From Streptomyces sp. BK340 (lineage in GTDB: Bacteria; Actinomycetota; Actinomycetes; Streptomycetales; Streptomycetaceae): a stretch of DNA of 64,000 nt. This document shows positions 1 to 10,263 of the stretch, in pieces. Each line of letters begins with the position of its first letter. The first letter of the stretch is position 1. The notes beneath the pieces were generated by a model that was not told where the DNA came from, searched no databases, and was given only the letters and a program-made list of their open reading frames with translations. The stretch spans positions 1 through 64,000 of the forward strand of contig NZ_VISR01000017.1 of NCBI RefSeq assembly GCF_007827595.1. The letters run 5' to 3'. Position numbers and translations under genes: made by a program.

Positions 1-115
1 TCGAGATCGCAGCTCCGGACAGCCCCGTTCCGCTGAGCTGACACGCTCACAGCGAGTCACCAACTTGGGTTGACAACTCCATTGGGAATCCTTTCCGTCC
101 GACGTGATCAACGAG

Positions 116-523
116 CTAGGCCGCCGCAAGTTCGCACCACACGAACTTCCCCCGGTTCCCGAACCGGGCCGACGGCTGCCAGCCCCAGTAGTCCGCACAC
201 GCCCTGACCAGCGCCAGCCCCCGCCCCTCCTCCACCAGCTCGGCGACCTGCTCCAACGGCCGCGGAGGCTCCGGCGGCCCCGGGTCCGTGTCCCACGCCC
301 CGATCCACACCACCCCCTCCGGCGAGCGACGCACCCTCAACGCCGCCGGCCCCTTCGTATGCCGCACCGCGTTCGAGACCAGCTCCGTCGCCAACAGCTC
401 CGCCGTGTCCACCAGGCCAGTCAACCCGTGCAGGGTCAGGATCAGACGCAGAGTGCGGCGACAGACAGTCACCGCTCTGAGGTCGTTCGGGATGTAGAGC
501 GTGTAGTCCCAGCTATCGGGCAT
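116..523 (-). CDS. ATP-binding anti-sigma-type regulator (HATPase_c_2, AbaA/RsbW-like)
   Basis: This 135-residue protein has the GHKL ATPase fold of RsbW-like serine kinases. The N box lies at residues 47-56 (E-L-V-S-N-A-V-R-H-T), acidic residues near 78-80 stand for the G1 box, and a glycine-rich G2 stretch E-E-G-R-G-L-A-L-V lies at 98-106. No membrane segment is visible. The ATG is preceded by GGAG at 7 nt spacing. It diverges from a WhiJ-like XRE regulator followed by a DUF397 protein, a trio repeated many times in Streptomyces genomes (whiJ/abaA-type loci) and tied to developmental control. The target sigma or anti-sigma partner cannot be read from the sequence. The TAG stop lies within a CTAG. 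Confidence 0.85.
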   Translation of the reverse strand: MPDSWDYTLYIPNDLRAVTVCRRTLRLILTLHGLTGLVDTAELLATELVSNAVRHTKGPAALRVRRSPEGVVWIGAWDTDPGPPEPPRPLEQVAELVEEGRGLALVRACADYWGWQPSARFGNRGKFVWCELAAA

Positions 524-646
524 GCGTCAACTCCGTTCAGAGACAAGGGAATGCGCGCGCGGTGGCATTGCCGCACCCGGCATGACAGGACGGAGCGGTG
601 CGCTTCCGCTGCGTGTGCGTCGCGTGACTGACGGTAGGGCTCAAAT

Positions 647-675
647 TTGGTCCCGTGCAAGTCGTCCCGTAATCT
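647..675 (+). promoter_or_regulatory. Sigma-70 (HrdB)-type promoter of the XRE regulator
   Basis: A TTGGTC -35 (647-652) and a TAATCT -10 (670-675) are separated by exactly 17 nt. The start would fall near 682, about 45 nt before the ATG at 728. The inference rests on the motifs and spacing only. Confidence 0.6.
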
Positions 676-727
676 CACCCCTGAACGAGTCACTCCCTCC
701 CGGCAGTTGGGTATCTCAGGAGGAGCC

Positions 728-1579
728 ATGCCACGCAGGCAGCAGGCGAGTGCACGTCAGCAGCGCCTAGGCGCCGAGCTGCGGAAACTTCGTGAGGCCG
801 CGGGACTCAAGGGGCGCGAGGCCGCCGCGCTGCTCGGGACCGACTCCGCGCAGGTAAGTCAGATCGAGGCCGGCCTCGCAGGGGTCAGCAAGGTGCGCAT
901 ACGGCGGATTGCGGCGCAGTACGCCTGCACGGACCAGGAGTTGGTCGATGCGCTGGCCGCAATGGCCGTCGGCCGGACGCAGGGTTGGTGGGAGGAGTAC
1001 CGAGGCCTCCTCCCGACGTCGTTCCTGGATCTGTCGGAGTTGGAGCACCATGCCGCTTACCGATGGGACGTGGAATTCCTTTACGTCCCCGGGCTTCTTC
1101 AGACGGAGGAGTACGCTCGGGCGCTCTTCTCGTCCCGCGTTCCCGAACTGCCTGAGGAGGAGCTGGAGTTGCGGGTCCAGCACCGGATGCAGCGGCGGTC
1201 CATCCTTGGGAAGGGGCGGTTGATCCCGTACGACGCCTTGGTTCACGAGGCAGCGTTGCGCATCATGGTCGGCAGCCGCGCTGCGTCACGGGCCCAACTC
1301 GTTCGCGTCCTGCAGCTCTCCGAGGCGGACCATGTCACTGTGCGAGTGATCCCCTTCGATCGGGAGCACTTCACCGACGTCGGTGCCGCCATGGTGTACG
1401 CGGGCGGTGCCGTTCCGAAGCTGGACACCGTCGTACGCGATGGGCCTCACGGCACCGTCTTCATCGACTCCGAAGCGCAGTTGGGCGTGTTCCGAACACA
1501 CTTCCGTAGACTGCAAGCAGTGTCACTTGACCCTGAGCGATCGCGTGACTTCATCCACAGGCTGTCAAAGGAGCTGTGA
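728..1579 (+). CDS. XRE-family regulator with DUF5753 (WhiJ-like)
   Basis: This 283-residue protein has an N-terminal helix-turn-helix of about 60 residues (Q-R-L-G-A-E-L-R-K-L-R-E-A-A-G through Q-I-E-A-G). A DUF5753 region of roughly 180 residues follows, with the typical W-W-E-E-Y motif, Y-V-P-G-L-L-Q-T-E-E-Y-A-R-A and a C-terminal block. The start at 728 is fixed by AGGAGG just upstream; an in-frame ATG at 647 would lie on the predicted -35 box. The domain pair is that of WhiJ and many paralogues, which act with a small DUF397 partner, here 8 nt downstream. A regulatory role in development or antibiotic timing is inferred from the family. Confidence 0.9.
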   Translation: MPRRQQASARQQRLGAELRKLREAAGLKGREAAALLGTDSAQVSQIEAGLAGVSKVRIRRIAAQYACTDQELVDALAAMAVGRTQGWWEEYRGLLPTSFLDLSELEHHAAYRWDVEFLYVPGLLQTEEYARALFSSRVPELPEEELELRVQHRMQRRSILGKGRLIPYDALVHEAALRIMVGSRAASRAQLVRVLQLSEADHVTVRVIPFDREHFTDVGAAMVYAGGAVPKLDTVVRDGPHGTVFIDSEAQLGVFRTHFRRLQAVSLDPERSRDFIHRLSKEL

Positions 1580-1586
1580 GGCACTC

Positions 1587-1778
1587 ATGGCCAACCGCGA
1601 TCACTGGCGCAAGTCGTCCTACTCCGGCGGCGGCGACGGCAACGCCTGCGTGGAGATAGCCGACCGCCGGACCCGCATAGCCATCCGCGACTCCAAGACC
1701 CCGGCCAGAGCAACCCTCACCTTCCCGACCGCAGCCTTCACCCCCTTCATAGACGCCCTGAAGGACACTCGCCCCTGA
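1587..1778 (+). CDS. DUF397 domain protein
   Basis: This 63-residue protein has the DUF397 pattern W-R-K-S-S-Y-S-G, a G-G-x-G-N-A-C-V-E-I-A core and R-D-S-K. Such proteins nearly always follow a WhiJ-like XRE/DUF5753 gene and are thought to bind or antagonise it. Only 8 nt separate it from the regulator's stop, so the two are probably cotranscribed. The ATG at 1587 begins the conserved M-A-N-R-D-H-W-R-K sequence. No enzymatic motif is present. Confidence 0.88.
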   Translation: MANRDHWRKSSYSGGGDGNACVEIADRRTRIAIRDSKTPARATLTFPTAAFTPFIDALKDTRP

Positions 1779-1781
1779 CCC

Positions 1782-1805
1782 CGGCCGGGATCACAGGCCC
1801 GGCCG
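1782..1805. terminator. Bidirectional hairpin between convergent genes
   Basis: CGGCCGGG and CCCGGCCG form a perfect 8-bp stem with an 8-nt loop. It starts just after the DUF397 stop and includes the phosphatase stop codon, so it could end both transcripts. No U tract follows, as is usual in Streptomyces. Confidence 0.5.
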
Positions 1806-2933
1806 CCGCCGGGCGACGAGGGCCGCGATGTCGTCGTCGAGCGCGCCGCCGCTGTAGGCGATCAGGTCGCGGTGGAGATGGTCGAGGAGCTGGTGGGGGG
1901 CCTCGCCGCCCCACGAGCGGACGCGTTCGGCAAGGGGGTAGAAGGTGCCGGACCGGTCGCGGGTCTCGGTGACCCCGTCGGTGTACAGCAGAAGTTGGTC
2001 TCCGGGGTGGAAGGGGGTGAGGTCGACGTGGTAGCCGTCGCTCACCAGGTCGCCGAGGTTGAGCGGCGGCGAGGGAGCGGCGGGCTGCAGCTCTCGTACC
2101 TCGCCGCGGTGCAGCAGCAGTGGGGGAGGGTGGCCGCAGGTGAGGGTCCGGACGACCGGTTCGTCGTCCGGGATCTCGGCGAGGAGCGCGGTGGCGAAAC
2201 GTTCGGCGACGACCTCCGAGCCGGGGACCTCCGGGTACTTGGCGGCGTTGCGACTCACGCTCGTCTCCAGGCGGCAGGCGAGGTGGGGCAGGTCGGGCGC
2301 GTCGTGGGCGTTCTCGCGGAAGGCGCTGAGCAGCATCGCCGCCGCCTGCATCGCGAGCAGGCCCTTGCCGCGTACGTCGCCGATGAGCAGCCGTACGCCG
2401 TGCGGGGTGCGGATCGCCTCGTACAGGTCGCCGCCGATCCGGGCTTCCGCCGCAGCAGCCAGGTACAGACTCTCGAGTGTGACGTGACCGAGGTGCCGTG
2501 GAATCGGATGCAGCACCGCCAGCTGGGCGGTCTCGGCCACTGAGCGGACCTGGACCAGCTGATGGGCGCGTCGGTCCAGCAGGCGGTTGAAGAAGACGGC
2601 GAACGCCGCGATCGCCACGAGGGTGGCCAGCTCGGAGTAGGCGGTCGCATCCCGCAGTGCGTCGAAGTCGGCCATCAGGCCGAGGAAGATGCCGCACGCG
2701 CCCACCCCGGTGAGCACGGTCGCCCACAGGGGCAGCAGTGCGGCGCCGGAGATCATGGCTGTGGCGAGGAAGGCGTCCGGCCTGACGGCACGGGGTGTGA
2801 AGAGGCCGATGAGCAGGCCGATGAGCAGCAGCAGAGTGGGCAGGAGGGGCAGCAGCCTGCCCCGCACACCAGCGCTCCGCGGGACTCCGCGTTTCTCAGG
2901 AGACCTCGCCATCATGCCGCTCCCCACGGTCAC
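1791..2933 (-). CDS. SpoIIE-type PP2C serine/threonine phosphatase, membrane-anchored
   Basis: In this 380-residue protein, residues about 26-110 hold several hydrophobic membrane segments, followed by a linker and a SpoIIE/RsbU-like PP2C domain from about 150 to the end. Metal-binding motifs are visible: A-R-I-G-G-D-L-Y-E, G-D-V-R-G-K-G-L, L-L-L-Y-T-D-G-V-T-E and a C-terminal D-D-D-I-A-A-L-V. Such phosphatases dephosphorylate anti-anti-sigma factors in partner-switching modules. It converges on the WhiJ-like locus, whose divergent ATPase is of RsbW type, but a direct link is only inferred. The first ATG (2933) and the ATG 7 codons later (2912) are both possible starts. Confidence 0.9.
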   Translation of the reverse strand: MTVGSGMMARSPEKRGVPRSAGVRGRLLPLLPTLLLLIGLLIGLFTPRAVRPDAFLATAMISGAALLPLWATVLTGVGACGIFLGLMADFDALRDATAYSELATLVAIAAFAVFFNRLLDRRAHQLVQVRSVAETAQLAVLHPIPRHLGHVTLESLYLAAAAEARIGGDLYEAIRTPHGVRLLIGDVRGKGLLAMQAAAMLLSAFRENAHDAPDLPHLACRLETSVSRNAAKYPEVPGSEVVAERFATALLAEIPDDEPVVRTLTCGHPPPLLLHRGEVRELQPAAPSPPLNLGDLVSDGYHVDLTPFHPGDQLLLYTDGVTETRDRSGTFYPLAERVRSWGGEAPHQLLDHLHRDLIAYSGGALDDDIAALVARRRPGL

Positions 2934-3074
2934 ACGGGTCGGGTGCAGCCCAGGTCCGGAAGTCCGGCAACCGATTTGGGTAATTTTATCGCTTCTCGCC
3001 CGCGGTCCCCGAGCATCGCGTGAGGTGGTGGTGACGCACAGGCATCACAGGGTGGCGGGTGCCGAGGGCCGACC

Positions 3075-3095
3075 GATCCGAACGAAACCGCCTAG
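3075..3095. mobile_element. Solo end resembling a MITE terminal repeat
   Basis: These 21 bases match the right end of the element at 60404-60571 at 19 of 21 positions (GATCC-A/G-AACGAAACC-C/G-CCTAG). No matching left end lies in the preceding 200 bases. The terminal CTAG contains the TAG stop of the adjacent dapA-like gene, as at the complete elements. It may be a relic or a chance match. Confidence 0.4.
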
Positions 3096-4018
3096 AGCAG
3101 CCCGGACCCCGCCAGGAACTTCCCCACCTTCGCCACCTCGTCCCCGGACAGCGGCACCTGCGGCTCCGCCGTCACCGGGCAGTCGATGATCCCGCGCAGG
3201 TGCAGTGCCGCCTTGAACGCGCCGATCGCCGACGAGCTGCCGCCCATCCGTGCCGGGGCCCCGACGCCGACCATGCCGAACAGCGTGCACAGCCGTTCCT
3301 GCTCGCTCCGGGCGCCCTCCCAGTCGCCCGCCCGGGCGGCGCGGTAGAGGCGGACGTAGCCGTGCGGGTCGACGTTGCCGAGGCCCGGCACCACGCCGTC
3401 GGCGCCGAGTGCCAGGGCCGAGTCGACGATCAGCTCGGAGCCGGTCAGCACGCTGAAGGCGGGGTGGGCGCGGGCACCGGTGACGACTTCACGGAAGGCG
3501 GCCAGGTCGCCGCTGGAGTCCTTCAGGCCTGCCAGTACGCCGTCGGAGGCGAGGCCCAGCACCAGCTCGGCTGGGAGCTTGGTGTGCACAGCGGACGGGA
3601 TGTCGTAGGCGACCACCGGGACGGGGCTCGCGGCCGCGATACGGCGGTAGTGGTGGACGATCTCGGCGGGGTGGGTGCGGGCGTAGAAGGGGGCGGTGAC
3701 GACGACCGCCCGGGCGCCGGCCGTGGTGACCGCCGAGACGTGGTCGAGGACGCGCGGGGTGGTCATGTCGATGGCCCCGGCGAGAACGGGCAGCTGACCG
3801 GCCACGTGGCCGACGACCGCCTCGACCACCAGCCTGCGCTGCGTGTCGGTCAGGAAGGCCGCCTCCGAGGTCGAGCCGAGCAGGAACAGCCCGTGCACCC
3901 CGCCCTCCACCAGGTGCTCCACCAGCCTGAGCAGCGAGGGGACGTCCACCTCGCGGTCCGGTGTCAGGGGGGTGCAGACGGGCGGTACGACACCGGTCAG
4001 CGGGGCGGGAAAGGTCAT
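3092..4018 (-). CDS. Dihydrodipicolinate synthase/N-acetylneuraminate lyase family aldolase
   Basis: This 308-residue class I aldolase has a TIM barrel. The Schiff-base lysine is Lys166 in G-L-K-D-S-S-G, the catalytic tyrosine is Tyr138 in Y-D-I-P-S, and the phosphate/carboxylate loop is G-S-T-S-E (48-52) instead of the G-T-T-G-E usual for true DapA. It is the last gene of a five-gene ABC operon, its ATG directly abutting the stop of the upstream ATPase gene. That context points to catabolism of an imported compound, perhaps a keto-acid sugar or an amino-acid or peptide derivative, and not to lysine synthesis. The substrate is unknown. The TAG stop lies in a CTAG next to a MITE-like end. Confidence 0.82.
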   Translation of the reverse strand: MTFPAPLTGVVPPVCTPLTPDREVDVPSLLRLVEHLVEGGVHGLFLLGSTSEAAFLTDTQRRLVVEAVVGHVAGQLPVLAGAIDMTTPRVLDHVSAVTTAGARAVVVTAPFYARTHPAEIVHHYRRIAAASPVPVVAYDIPSAVHTKLPAELVLGLASDGVLAGLKDSSGDLAAFREVVTGARAHPAFSVLTGSELIVDSALALGADGVVPGLGNVDPHGYVRLYRAARAGDWEGARSEQERLCTLFGMVGVGAPARMGGSSSAIGAFKAALHLRGIIDCPVTAEPQVPLSGDEVAKVGKFLAGSGLL

Positions 4019-5019
4019 TCAGGGCTCCTGGCGTGCTAGGTCACGGGTCGACTCGTCCTCCTCCACAGGATGGTGGCAGCGGAATCGGTGTCCGGGCCGC
4101 GACGCGGCCGAGAAGTCCGGCATCGAACCCGCGCAGACCTCGTCCGCCTTCCAGCAGCGGGTGCGGAAGGGGCAGCCGCTCGGCGGGCGGGTCGCCGACG
4201 GCACCGGGCCGGTCAGCGGGATCGGGTCGATGGGGTCGAGCAGGCCGGGCGTGGCCGAGAACAGGGCGCGGGTGTACGGGTGCCGGGCCTGGCCGGTGAC
4301 CCGGGCGGCCGGGGTCTCCTCCACGATCCGGCCCAGGTACATGGTGATCACCCGGTCGCTCATCCGCCGTACGGTCTGGATGTCGTGCGAGACGAACACC
4401 AGGGCGAGGCCGAGGCGTTCCTTCAGGTCCAGGAGCAGGTTGAGGATCTGTGCGCGGACCGAGACGTCCAGGGCGCTCGTCGGCTCGTCCGCGACCACCA
4501 GGCCGGGGTCCAGAGCGAGGGCGCGGGCGATGGCGACGCGCTGCCGCTGGCCGCCGGAGAGCTGCCCGGGCAGCGCGTCGGCGAGGGCCCGGGGGAGGCC
4601 CACCAGGGCCATGAGTTCCCGCACCCGGTCGTCCCGTTCGGCCTTGGTGCCGCGTCCGTGGACGTCCAGCGGGTCGCGCAGGACCCTGCGCACCGTCAGC
4701 CGGCGGTTCAGGGCCGTCGCCGGGTCCTGGAAGATCATGCCGGTGCCCGCGCCGACCGCGGCCCGGCGTTCGGCGGGCGGCATCGACCACAGGTCCCGGC
4801 CCCGGAACGACACCGTCCCGGAGGTCGGCCGCTCGATGCCCACCAGCACCTTCGCCAGCGTCGACTTCCCGCACCCCGACTCGCCGACCACCCCGACCGT
4901 CTCGCCGGGCGCCACGGTGAGATCGGCGCCGGTCAGGGCGTACACCCGGTCGCGGGTGAACAGGCCGCCGCTGCGGGCCTTGTGGACGACGTGCGCGTCC
5001 CGGACTTCCACGACAGCGG

Positions 5020-5023
<4 letters not shown>
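4019..5023 (-). CDS. Oligopeptide/dipeptide ABC transporter ATPase (OppF/DppF-like)
   Basis: This 334-residue cytoplasmic ATPase has the Walker A G-E-S-G-C-G-K-S-T, a Q loop in M-I-F-Q-D-P, signature L-S-G-G-Q-R-Q-R, Walker B V-V-A-D-E-P-T-S-A-L-D and the H loop in V-S-H-D. The cysteine-rich C-terminal oligo-HPY region (G-C-P-F-R-T-R-C and following) is typical of peptide and nickel ABC ATPases. It overlaps the upstream fused gene by 4 nt (ATGA) and abuts the lyase gene. It would pair with the ATPase domain of the fused protein to energise uptake. Confidence 0.93.
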
Positions 5024-6995
<1,972 letters not shown>

Positions 6996-6996
<1 letters not shown>

Positions 6997-7952
6997 CAGG
7001 CCGCCCTCAGACGTGGGTTGACGAGCAGGTAGAGGATGTCGATGACGAGGTTGACGACGACGAACCCGGTCGCGGTGGTCAGTACGACCCCTTGGACGAC
7101 GGCCGGGTCGCCGTTCTGCACGGCGTCGATCATCAGCTTGCCCATGCCGGGCAGCGAGAAGATCGTCTCGATGACGACGGCACCGCCGAGCAGATAACCG
7201 ACCCGCAGACCGAGCACGGTGAGCGGATTGACCAGGGCGTTTCTGAGGACGTTCCGGCCCACGACCACCCGGGGCGGCAGCCCGCTGCCGATCGCGGTGC
7301 GCACGTAGTCCTTGTCCAGCTCCTCCACCACCGACGTCCGCACGATCCGGGTCAGCTGGGCGGCCACCGGCAGGGACAGCGCGAAGGCGGGCAGGGCCAT
7401 GGTCCTCAGCCAGCCGGTGAAGGAGTCGGCCGGGTTGATGTAGCCGCCGGTCGGGAACCAGCCCCGGTCCACCGCCAGGTACTGGATCATCAGCAGCGCC
7501 AGCCAGAAGCCGGGCGCGGCGACCCCGACGAGGGAGACGACGCGGATGACCTGGTCCGGCAGCCGGTCGCGGTACACGGCGGCGGTGACGCCACCCGCCA
7601 GCGCCAGGACGACCGCGAGGCCGAGGCCGAGGAAGGTCAGCTGGAGGGTGAGCGGCAGCGCGGTGGTGACCTGGTCGACGACCGGGGCCCGGGTCAGGGC
7701 GCTGGTGCCCAGGTCGCCGTGGAGCAGGTCGCCGACGAAGTGGACGTAGCGCACCGGGAGCGGGTCCAGCAGGCCGTTGCGCTCCCGGAAGTCGTGCAGC
7801 TGCTGCGGGGTCGGGTTCGCGCCCTGGAAGAACGCGGACGCCGGGTCGACGTCCGAGAACCGCATCACCAGGAACACGAACAGCACGATCCCGAGCAGCA
7901 GCGGCACGAGCAGGGTGACGCGGCGGAGCAGGATCCGTACGACAGCCGTCAT
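6996..7952 (-). CDS. Peptide ABC transporter permease (DppB/OppB-like)
   Basis: This 318-residue inner-membrane protein has about six hydrophobic segments. An N-terminal R-R-V-T-L-L-V-P-L-L-L helix is followed by a large external loop and the OppB/DppB block R-T-S-V-V-E-E-L-D-K-D-Y-V-R-T-A. The G-G-A-V-V-I-E-T-I-F-S-L-P-G-M-G-K-L motif near the C-terminus is diagnostic of DppB. Its TGA overlaps the ATG of the fused permease-ATPase by 1 nt, and 4 nt separate it from the upstream binding-protein gene. It would form the translocation pore with the permease half of the fused protein. Confidence 0.94.
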
Positions 7953-7956
7953 GCCG

Positions 7957-9591
7957 TCAGGTCCACTGGGCTTGCAGGAGGTTGATGCCCGGGTAGGGCT
8001 GCGGCCTTATACCCGTGAGCTTGCGCGGGTCCCAGGCGGTCATCAGCTCGTTGTGGACGACCGGGTAGAGCACGGCCTGCTCGGCGACGACGTCGACGTA
8101 GTCCTGGATCATCGCCTTCTTCCTCGCCGGGTCCGGCTCCCGGGTCGCCCGGTCCATGTCCTTGAAGAGCTGCTTGGCGACCGGGTTGCCGGCCCACCGC
8201 GTGTACTGCATCCACAGGTTCTGGGGGCCGTAGTTGTAGTGCATGATCAGGTCGGCGTCGAGCCCGAACTGGTTGGGGTTCGAGGCCGCGGCCACCACCT
8301 GGTAGTCCTGCTTCTGGTCCATCTTGGTGAACACGGCCGTGGTCTCCTGCGGGGCCAGCGTCGTCTCCACGCCGATCGCGTCCCAGGAGGACTTGACGGT
8401 CGGCAGACAGTCCACGATCCAGCTGACGTTCACGGCGAGGATCTCGATCTTCAGGCCCTTGACCCCGGCGGCCTTCAGCAGTGCCCTCGCCTTCCCGGGG
8501 TCGTAGTCGTAGACGGTCCTGGCCCGCCGGTAGCCGGGGTTGGCCTCGTCGAGGAACGACGACGCGGGCTTTCCGTGCCCCTTCAGCGCGACCTGCACCA
8601 TCTTCTCGGTGTCGATCGCGTAGTGCAGTGCCTGCCGCACCCGCACGTCGTCGAAGGGCTTGTGCCTGGTGTTGAACATCAGGAACAGGTTGTTCATCCC
8701 GGCGCCGCCCGCGACCTTCAGACCGCCCTGCTCCAGGCGGGGGATGTTGGCGTAGGGGATGTTGTCGGCGATCTGCGCGCCCGCGCCGGTGCCGGAGATC
8801 TTGGCCACGCGCGGGGCCGCGTCCACGATCGTCAGCCAGTTCATCCGCTTGAAGGCGGGCCTGCGCGGGCCGTTGTAGGCCGCGAACGCCTCGAAGGTGG
8901 TGTTCGACTTCGGGTGGTGCGCGGTCTGCCGGTACGGCCCAGAGCCCACCGCGAGACCCTTGATCGCGTCGTCCCAGGCGCCGGGCCTGGAGAACACGTG
9001 CTTGGGCATGATCTTGGCCAGCGTCAGCCGGGCGATCCCGTCCGGGAAGGGGAACTTCAGGACCAGCTCGACGGTCCTCGCGTCGACCTTGCGTGCCTCC
9101 TGCAGCCAGCTGACGAAGAAGCCCTTGGCGAGGGTCTGGGTCTTCGGGTCGAGGATCCGGTCGAAGACGAAGACGACGTCGTCGGCGGTGACCGGCTTCC
9201 CGTCGTGGAAGGTCGCACCGGACCGCAGCGTGAACCGCCAGGTCGTGGCGTTCGGGTCCTTCGGCACCTCGGTGGCGAGCGCCGGGTACGGCACCCGGGA
9301 GATCGGGTCGGTGTCCAGCAGCCCCTCGTAGATGTGGTTGTTCGCGGCCATGGCGAACGCCGACGCCGTCTGCGTCGGGTCCCAGCTGCCGTCGTTGCCG
9401 TACCCGATCACCGCGGTCAGCGTGCGGTTCCTGCCGCTGCCCCCGCTCCCGGTGTCGTTCGTGGACTCCGGGCCGGCGGAGCAGCCCGCCAGCACCGGCG
9501 GAAGGGCGGCGGCCGCGCCCAGGGCCCCCGTGTACTTCAGGAACGACCGGCGGCGCGGTGCCGGCACGTCGTGGGTCACGTCGTCGCGCAC
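7957..9591 (-). CDS. Family 5 extracellular solute-binding lipoprotein (peptide ABC importer)
   Basis: This 544-residue protein has a signal sequence that combines a twin-arginine motif (R-R-R-S-F-L-K, residues 13-19) with a lipobox L-A-G-C ending at Cys37, so export as a Tat-type lipoprotein is likely. The mature part shows the SBP_bac_5 pattern, for example F-T-L-R-S-G-A-T-F-H-D-G-K-P-V-T-A-D-D-V and, later, V-R-Q-A-L-H-Y-A-I-D. A GTG start follows GGAGGAAC. It is the first gene of the operon, which continues with the permease, the fused permease-ATPase, the ATPase and the lyase. The ligand is unknown; peptides, opines and sugar acids all occur in this family. Confidence 0.92.
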   Translation of the reverse strand: MRDDVTHDVPAPRRRSFLKYTGALGAAAALPPVLAGCSAGPESTNDTGSGGSGRNRTLTAVIGYGNDGSWDPTQTASAFAMAANNHIYEGLLDTDPISRVPYPALATEVPKDPNATTWRFTLRSGATFHDGKPVTADDVVFVFDRILDPKTQTLAKGFFVSWLQEARKVDARTVELVLKFPFPDGIARLTLAKIMPKHVFSRPGAWDDAIKGLAVGSGPYRQTAHHPKSNTTFEAFAAYNGPRRPAFKRMNWLTIVDAAPRVAKISGTGAGAQIADNIPYANIPRLEQGGLKVAGGAGMNNLFLMFNTRHKPFDDVRVRQALHYAIDTEKMVQVALKGHGKPASSFLDEANPGYRRARTVYDYDPGKARALLKAAGVKGLKIEILAVNVSWIVDCLPTVKSSWDAIGVETTLAPQETTAVFTKMDQKQDYQVVAAASNPNQFGLDADLIMHYNYGPQNLWMQYTRWAGNPVAKQLFKDMDRATREPDPARKKAMIQDYVDVVAEQAVLYPVVHNELMTAWDPRKLTGIRPQPYPGINLLQAQWT

Positions 9592-9655
9592 GGTTCCTCC
9601 AGCGAGGTCGGGGGGAGGGGGAGGTACGACGTCCTACGTCCGATCGGTCAGCGTG

Positions 9656-9684
9656 ACCATAAGAGCGCCTGTGGGGGCGGTCAA
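9656..9684 (-). promoter_or_regulatory. Promoter of the peptide ABC operon
   Basis: On the minus strand TTGACC (9679-9684) is followed after 17 nt by TATGGT (9656-9661), a good HrdB-type promoter about 65 nt upstream of the binding-protein start. In the rest of the 9592-9893 gap I see no other gene. Confidence 0.65.
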
Positions 9685-9893
9685 GAGATCGCACACGAAT
9701 GGCGTAGCCGCCACAGGTCACACCAATGACGGGGTGAAATCGCCTCGGCAGGAGGTGAGTTGACGCAGCTCACCGGGCGGCGTGGGACGCACTGCGCAGG
9801 GCAGACTCCGGTCGAGTCTAGGCACGCTGGGCCACCAGTGGCATGCGAAGAGTGAAATTGCCGGGGGCAGGGGAGCCACCGGAGGTGGACGCG

Positions 9894-10109
9894 ATGAAAC
9901 TCCCCGTCGGCTCCTGTGCCGTCGACACCCGTACCGGACGCCTCGGCATCGTCATGGGGCACGAAGGGCCGTACGTCCAGCTGCGACCGTACGGCGGCGG
10001 GCGGGAGTGGGACGCGAGACCGGAGGCCGTCCGCCGGGCCACCCAGGCCGAGCGGCTGAGCGCGGCCACGGCCCACGCCAATGCACGCAGCCGCGGAGAG
10101 GTGCCTTGA
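9894..10109 (+). CDS. Small conserved hypothetical protein
   Basis: This 71-residue soluble protein begins M-K-L-P-V-G-S-C-A-V-D and carries a central V-M-G-H-E-G-P-Y-V-Q-L-R-P block and an alanine-rich basic tail. An in-frame ATG at 9843 gives an 88-residue form, but GGAGGT at 9881-9886 lies 7 nt from the ATG at 9894, which decides the start. I do not recognise the family. It sits 22 nt before the duplicated recO start and could belong to the same transcript. The beta-rich core suggests a small barrel-like fold, an inference only. Confidence 0.7.
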   Translation: MKLPVGSCAVDTRTGRLGIVMGHEGPYVQLRPYGGGREWDARPEAVRRATQAERLSAATAHANARSRGEVP

Positions 10110-10131
10110 AGAGAGCGGGCAGAATGGAGCC

Positions 10132-10263
10132 ATGAGTCTGTTCCGGGACGACGGCATCGTCCCTCGCACCCAGAAGCTCGGGGAAGCGGACCGCATCATG
10201 CTGTGCTGTCCCGGGGGTCTACCCCCGGACCCCCGGCCGACGGCAAGTGAGGGCCGGCTGTGA
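10132..10263 (+). pseudogene. Duplicated recO 5' end, now a 43-codon leader ORF
   Basis: Bases 10132-10200 repeat the first 69 bases of recO (10260-10328) with 63 of 69 identities. After codon 22 the frame departs from RecO into a proline- and cysteine-containing tail. The ORF ends in a TGA that overlaps the recO GTG by 2 nt (GTGA), a layout that would couple translation. The non-repeated spacer holds an 8-bp hairpin (10211-10228, CCGGGGGT and ACCCCCGG). The ATG here probably marks the ancestral recO start. Whether the peptide is made is unknown. Confidence 0.75.

Noticed and set aside
1..115. TTGACA at 70-75 as a promoter at the window edge
   Set aside because: It lies just past the end of the ATPase gene with no convincing -10 at 16-18 nt and no gene start downstream in the right direction. 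Nothing else was seen in these bases.
3092..4018. Gene as the housekeeping dapA of lysine synthesis
   Set aside because: The loop motif differs from DapA and the operon is a solute importer.
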